DNA from: Marinifilum sp. D737
Lineage (GTDB): Bacteria; Bacteroidota; Bacteroidia; Bacteroidales; Marinifilaceae
Reading direction: 5' to 3'
Assembly (NCBI RefSeq): GCF_026672275.1
Contig: NZ_JANQCD010000042.1
Coordinates: forward strand, 1 to 35,411
Length of the DNA: 35,411 bases
How positions within the stretch are numbered: the first letter of the stretch is position 1; each line of letters opens with the position of its first letter. This document shows, piece by piece, positions 31,532 to 35,411 of the stretch. The translations under genes and the position numbers were made by a program. The notes below the pieces were generated by a model that searched no databases, had not been told where the DNA came from, and saw nothing but the letters and a program-made list of their open reading frames with translations.

Positions 31532-33547
31532 TTAAAAGCTCAATTGAAACACAATCAAATCCGCTTTATCTCCCAATCGGCTGGCACTAATGGCTACAGT
31601 GTTATCAGCGCCAAGCGTAATGTCGTTTAGTTTTACGCCTTGTGGCAGGCTGAATTCCTTTTCACTTTTTACAGTGCCTGCATCATCAATATGAACCAGC
31701 TTAATTTTCTTATCGTAGGTGCCAGCAAGAACAAAACTGTTATCGGCGAAAGCCACAATCTGCTCGGGCATGCCTTGGCCTGTAAGCTTTAGGGGCGATT
31801 CCCAAAGTTTTTTGCCAGAGCTGTCGTAAGCTGCCGCAAAGGCTCCACTGTCCGTTGATCCTGCAAAGAGAACCTGCTTTTTGGTATTCATGCCCACGGC
31901 AGTAGCCTGCTGATTCCCGGGCAATAGAATGTCCCATTGCAAATAACCTGCTTCATTTATGGCAAAAATCCAGTTTCCGGCTGCAGCAAAAGCAGTGTTG
32001 GAAGCAGTATCGCCAGCCAAAGCATACACTTTGCCCTTGTTGGTATACTTGCGCGACCATAGCTTTTTGCCATTGGCATTTAGCTTTACCAGGGCAGGGG
32101 TGAACAAGGAGTCTTGGGTGTTTTTGGTATAGCCGGCAATTAAAATCTGATTATCGGGGTAGAGCACAAAATCGAGCGCCTCAGCCATGCTCACTTTCTG
32201 GTTGAAAATGTTCTGTCCGTTGGCGGCTAGCTTGTAAATCCATGCCTGTCCTGCCACACTATCCACAATGGCATTGGTAATGCCTGCCACATAAATTTCG
32301 TTTTGGGCATTAATGCTCACCTTGTTTACCAGGTCGTCGAAGGGATTTCCCAAAACCTTATTCCAAAGCATTTCTCCATTGGCATCCAGACCTAAAATCC
32401 AGGAATCGTACATCTCACCTTCGGCTTTAGGCGTGGCCGAAACCACCACCAATTCACCATTGGGGCGTGTGGCAATTCCACCTCCAAAATCCGTAAACTC
32501 CTGATTGTCGAATCCCTTTACAAAGAGATAATTTTCATCGGGAAAGTCTTTCCGAATCTCATCGCCCAATATGTTGGCTTTCAAATTAAAAATATCGATG
32601 TACTGTTCCCCTTCGGGATATAAAGACACAAATTGGTTGTACGCCTCGAGGCTTTTTACACTCTTGGCCCATTCGAAAAGCAATTGCTTCTTTAACAATT
32701 TGGCCGCAGCAATTTTGGGAGAATTGGGAAAGTCGGCAATGTAACTGTCGATGGCCTCCAATGTCTTTGTAGCCGCTGCCTCTTTAAAGGCCATGTCTGC
32801 CACTCGTTTCCTGATCTCATTCACCTGGTCCGCCTCGGGATAATGGTTCATAAAATCGCGCAAGCCCTGTAATGTACCTTTACGGATTGCATTTTGGTAA
32901 GCCAAATTGTTTCGCAATTTTGTTGTAATTGCCACCTGGGCCGATTCAGGATAATCGTTTAGAAACTGATTAAAGGCATCTACCGTATTTTGTTTCTCGG
33001 CCTCACGAAATTTAATGTAGCTTAAAATGTGGGCCACATTGGTCTTGTATTTCGAATCGGGAAACTCTTTCAGAAATCGCCTGGCGTGATCGGCATTGTT
33101 CTCCTCCCTCACGAATTTAATCAACTTGTCTTCCAGGTGCAGATATTCCCATTCCATGTTTTTATCAATGGGGCGGTTCTTGCGCTTCTTGTCCTGCTTA
33201 AAAAACAAGAGATTTAAAATCTCTTTATCGTCATCGCTAAACTTAGGTTTTGCATGGTAGGCTTTCTGAAAATAGGCAAAGGCTTTAAAGTAATCTTTAC
33301 CGGAATATTTATCGACAGCGTAAACTGCCGCCAGACCAATGTTTGCCATTGCCGATTCGGGCTCTTTTGTCAGCACTTTCTCGAAACTTTCTTTGGCCTT
33401 GGCAAGCTCAGAATCGATATCGGCTTGTGCCCGGGCTTCCATGCCTTTAAACAAAGAATTGTTGTATATCCTTTTGGGATTTTGCGCCATGCCAAGCATC
33501 GAGATCAGCATGAACAGGATGAGTATATTTATTTTTTTTGAGATCAT
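31532..33547 (-). CDS. exported TPR plus beta-propeller protein
   Basis: 671 aa. A signal peptide (about 1-21, ending GMAQ) directs export. TPR-like helical repeats occupy about 45-335, including repeats with an F-x-x-x-Y/FP pattern (for example AIDSYIADFPNS). From about 345 to 671 there are repeated segments such as ANGEMLWNKVLG and SGKKLWESPLKL, characteristic of PQQ/WD40-like beta-propellers. No catalytic site is visible; it probably acts as a protein-interaction module in the periplasm or at the outer membrane. It starts 10 bp after the stop of the OmpA-like gene, so both are in one operon, and it ends before a terminator at 31411-31487. Association with peptidoglycan-anchored envelope assemblies is an inference from this pairing. 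Confidence 0.9.
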   Translation of the reverse strand: MISKKINILILFMLISMLGMAQNPKRIYNNSLFKGMEARAQADIDSELAKAKESFEKVLTKEPESAMANIGLAAVYAVDKYSGKDYFKAFAYFQKAYHAKPKFSDDDKEILNLLFFKQDKKRKNRPIDKNMEWEYLHLEDKLIKFVREENNADHARRFLKEFPDSKYKTNVAHILSYIKFREAEKQNTVDAFNQFLNDYPESAQVAITTKLRNNLAYQNAIRKGTLQGLRDFMNHYPEADQVNEIRKRVADMAFKEAAATKTLEAIDSYIADFPNSPKIAAAKLLKKQLLFEWAKSVKSLEAYNQFVSLYPEGEQYIDIFNLKANILGDEIRKDFPDENYLFVKGFDNQEFTDFGGGIATRPNGELVVVSATPKAEGEMYDSWILGLDANGEMLWNKVLGNPFDDLVNKVSINAQNEIYVAGITNAIVDSVAGQAWIYKLAANGQNIFNQKVSMAEALDFVLYPDNQILIAGYTKNTQDSLFTPALVKLNANGKKLWSRKYTNKGKVYALAGDTASNTAFAAAGNWIFAINEAGYLQWDILLPGNQQATAVGMNTKKQVLFAGSTDSGAFAAAYDSSGKKLWESPLKLTGQGMPEQIVAFADNSFVLAGTYDKKIKLVHIDDAGTVKSEKEFSLPQGVKLNDITLGADNTVAISASRLGDKADLIVFQLSF

Positions 33548-33557
33548 AGCTAGGGGC

Positions 33558-34949
33558 TTATTTCTTTAAAACTAAAAATTCCACGCGGCGATTCTTCGAG
33601 CGTCCTTCATCGCTTTGGTTGGTATCGATGGGTCTTGAAGCGCCGTATCCAGCCGCTTTCATTCTGTTGGGATCGATTCCTTTGCCAACCAGATAGTTCA
33701 CCACCGATTCGGCACGTCGCTGACTTAAGCCCTTGTTCAATTCATCGGAGCCCTTGTTGTCGGTATGTCCGCTAATCTGAATCTGGCTCACCATTCCTTC
33801 CTGTAAGAAATTGGCCACCTTGTCGAGCTCCTCAAAGGAAGCTGGCAAGAGCGTGCTTTTGTTGAATTCAAAAAAGATATTGTCGAGAATCAGGGCAGCC
33901 CCTTCCTCAATTTGTTTTAGCTCTTCGGTAAACAAATCCTTAGGCAACTCAGGTTCTGTGAAAGTAATGGTGCCTTGCGAGTGGCAATTGTTTTGGTCAC
34001 TTACGTGATAAGTATAGGTACCAGCCTGCAGATTGCTAAGTTTTGTGCTGTTTTTTACGCCATTGCTCCAATCGATGTTATAGGGTGGCTGTCCACCAGA
34101 TATTCCCAGGCTAATCACACCATCGTTTATAATTTTACTGATTTGGCCCGTAACCGGATTTTTACCTCCTGTGTAAGAAGAATCAATCACCACGGTCTCC
34201 AAACCTTTGGGTACACATGCGCATGAGGTACAATCCACTAAGGGGCGAATCTCAAAATCGTCGAAAAAGTAGTAAGCATATTCTTTGCCTTTTTTGTTCT
34301 TGGTATCGCGACCCGTAACCACATAGTTGGTGTTCTCATAGTTCTTAAAGTTTCCTACAATAAAGTACTCCTCGTAACCTTGGGCGGTATATACCATACA
34401 GAACTGTGCCCACTCTTCGGTATTGTCCAAAAACAGACCTGCTTTATTGCTCAGGTGGGCCTTAAAGGTTAAATGGCTTTTGTTGCCGTTGGCGATTTTT
34501 GTTTCAGAAAAATGCATGCCCAACTGGTCTACCGCAAACTTACTTCCCGATGCCAGTTTGTACCAAAAGGAAACGCAATATTTCTGTCCCTCAACCATAG
34601 GTGTGCTTAAAGTCCCCTGAAAATACTCCCTGAAATTGCGATTGCTTCCACTCAGAATGGCTCCCATGTAGCCTTTGCCGGTTCTGGCTTTGCTGTAGCC
34701 TGCAAAATTATCGGGTACGCCTACTTCGCCGGAACTGCACTCGTTAAAATAATCAGGGGTGGTAAAAGATGGATAAGTCCAATGCGGAATCAACTTGTGG
34801 GTCTTGTCCATAAAGGTGTAGCTTTCGGGGCATTTTTCATACTCTTCGAAACTGGGATTAAGCACCATATTCTCCTCCTGCCCATAGGATGCAAAGCAGG
34901 TAAAAATCGCACTCAATACCATGAGGTACTTTCGGTAAATGTTCTTCAT
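33558..34949 (-). CDS. OmpA-family outer-membrane/peptidoglycan protein with SprB-type repeat
   Basis: 463 aa from the ATG at 34949; an ATG at 35003 lies upstream of the promoter -7 box and is rejected. A signal peptide (about 1-23, ending SYGQ) is followed by a jelly-roll-like domain (about 25-235; NPSFEEYEKCP, WYKLASGS). A short Cys-rich linker CTSCAC follows. Next is one SprB-type repeat (about 265-315; GGQPPYNIDWSNG, LQAGTYTYHVSDQNNC), then the OmpA C-terminal peptidoglycan-binding domain (about 345-463) with SGHTDNKGSDELNKGLSQRR and a final NRRVEFLV. SprB repeats are found in gliding and adhesion proteins of Bacteroidota. The gene forms an operon with the TPR-propeller gene 10 bp downstream. 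Confidence 0.94.
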   Translation of the reverse strand: MKNIYRKYLMVLSAIFTCFASYGQEENMVLNPSFEEYEKCPESYTFMDKTHKLIPHWTYPSFTTPDYFNECSSGEVGVPDNFAGYSKARTGKGYMGAILSGSNRNFREYFQGTLSTPMVEGQKYCVSFWYKLASGSKFAVDQLGMHFSETKIANGNKSHLTFKAHLSNKAGLFLDNTEEWAQFCMVYTAQGYEEYFIVGNFKNYENTNYVVTGRDTKNKKGKEYAYYFFDDFEIRPLVDCTSCACVPKGLETVVIDSSYTGGKNPVTGQISKIINDGVISLGISGGQPPYNIDWSNGVKNSTKLSNLQAGTYTYHVSDQNNCHSQGTITFTEPELPKDLFTEELKQIEEGAALILDNIFFEFNKSTLLPASFEELDKVANFLQEGMVSQIQISGHTDNKGSDELNKGLSQRRAESVVNYLVGKGIDPNRMKAAGYGASRPIDTNQSDEGRSKNRRVEFLVLKK

Positions 34950-34988
34950 TACAAGTAAAGTTATAGTTAAGTCTTTCTCCTTCAATGT

Positions 34989-35020
34989 CAAATGTATTAA
35001 CAAAACATATTTTAAACAAT
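34989..35020 (-). promoter_or_regulatory. -33/-7 promoter of the OmpA-TPR operon
   Basis: On the minus strand: ATTG (35020-35017), 20-bp spacer, TACATTTG (34996-34989). This fits the Bacteroidota consensus TTTG-N19-21-TAnnTTTG with one mismatch. Transcription would start near 34983, giving a leader of about 34 nt before the ATG at 34949. Confidence 0.65.
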
Positions 35021-35044
35021 ATTATGGCATTTAAATATTAAAAT

Positions 35045-35405
35045 AGCCTGCAAGGCTAATGGCAAGGGCTTAGGGCGCAGCCCTATGAATAGGATGTATT
35101 TGCAAATAGAGGGGAATTCATTCTGTCCTCCAGATAAATCTGGAGGCAACTCAAAATCTGGAGGCATTTCAAAATCTGGATGCAATTCAATAAAATAGCC
35201 TGCAAGGCTAATAGCAATAGCATAGGGCATCGCCCTATGAATGGAATATCATACAAATGAAGCCCTGCAAGGGCACCAGCCAAAACATATTTCAAATGAT
35301 ATGGATGCATTAAAAAACAGGCTCTCGCCCCTTCAGGGCTCAGGCAATGGAATCTATTCATTCGATGGGCTGCGCCCATCGCTATTGCTCTCGCCCTTTC
35401 AGGGC
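35045..35405. repeat. cluster of short hairpins with three-base loops
   Basis: The stretch 35004-35411 has no gene but at least eight hairpins. AGCCT-GCA-AGGCT occurs twice (35045-35057, and from 35197). Others are TAGGGC-GCA-GCCCTA (35071-35085), CCTCCAGA-TAAA-TCTGGAGG (about 35125-35145), CATAGGGC-ATC-GCCCTATG (35221-35239), GCCCT-GCA-AGGGC (35262-35274), CGATGGGC-TGC-GCCCATCG (35363-35381) and GCCCT-TTC-AGGGC (35393-35405). They share members with the block at 25942-26113 and look like REP-type elements. Confidence 0.8.
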
Positions 35406-35411
35406 AATTCA

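Noticed and set aside
1-35411. tRNA, rRNA or riboswitch genes
   Set aside because: No cloverleaf, rRNA segment or known riboswitch core was recognised on either strand by reading; a covariance-model scan could not be run.

Overview
The window looks like a chromosomal segment from a member of the Bacteroidota, perhaps a marine Bacteroidales or Marinilabiliales lineage (an inference, not proven). The grounds are an AT-rich genome with almost no Shine-Dalgarno motifs, TAnnTTTG-type -7 promoter elements, SprB and MBG surface modules, a DUF6263-type protein, a 23S-IVP four-helix gene, and an array of duplicated FtsX/MacB-type permeases next to a sigma-54 two-component system.

Layout. (1) 1-4572, minus: the 5' part of a large secreted, multi-modular GH13 alpha-amylase-type enzyme that runs off the left edge. 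Upstream is a cluster of CAAACG half-sites resembling a LacI-family operator. (2) 4876-5778: a GNAT acetyltransferase and a four-helix-bundle (IVP) gene framed by 25-bp inverted repeats. (3) 5857-20310, minus: a seven-gene operon with one LolD/MacB-type ATPase, five paralogous 8-TM duplicated permeases and one predicted beta-propeller lipoprotein. (4) 20555-23249, plus: a divergent NtrC-type response regulator and a histidine kinase with two TM helices and almost no periplasmic loop. The shared 220-bp intergenic region holds a convincing -24/-12 (sigma-54) promoter facing the transporter operon, with a dyad and direct repeats at enhancer distance. The two-component system therefore probably switches on the transporter operon. 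(5) 23250-26210: small genes (a 90-aa membrane protein, an IS200-like Y1 transposase, an NTF2-like protein, a DUF6263 protein) separated by a family of composite hairpin and 17-bp tandem repeats. (6) 26208-27710: an unrecognised 243-aa protein and a gene-poor stretch holding a nine-copy 21-bp tandem repeat. (7) 27711-30485: a type II restriction-modification module with a Vsr-type nick endonuclease, a PmeII-like REase and a 5-cytosine methyltransferase. (8) 30598-31403: a REP-associated tyrosine transposase (RAYT) unit, bracketed by identical 77-bp direct repeats that contain a terminator. (9) 31532-34949, minus: a two-gene envelope operon (OmpA/SprB protein, then a TPR plus propeller protein) with a recognisable promoter. 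(10) 35004-35411: a dense cluster of small three-base-loop hairpins.

The most system-like part is 5857-23249. One ATPase appears to power five alternative, self-contained permeases under one sigma-54 circuit, and the kinase has the architecture of an intramembrane sensor. No periplasmic adaptor and no TolC-type outer-membrane gene is visible in the window. The permeases' 3' ends are nearly identical while the rest of each gene has diverged. The second notable layer is the repeat ecology: REP-like hairpins with a compensatory base change, two HUH transposases, and a heptad-coding 21-bp tandem repeat.
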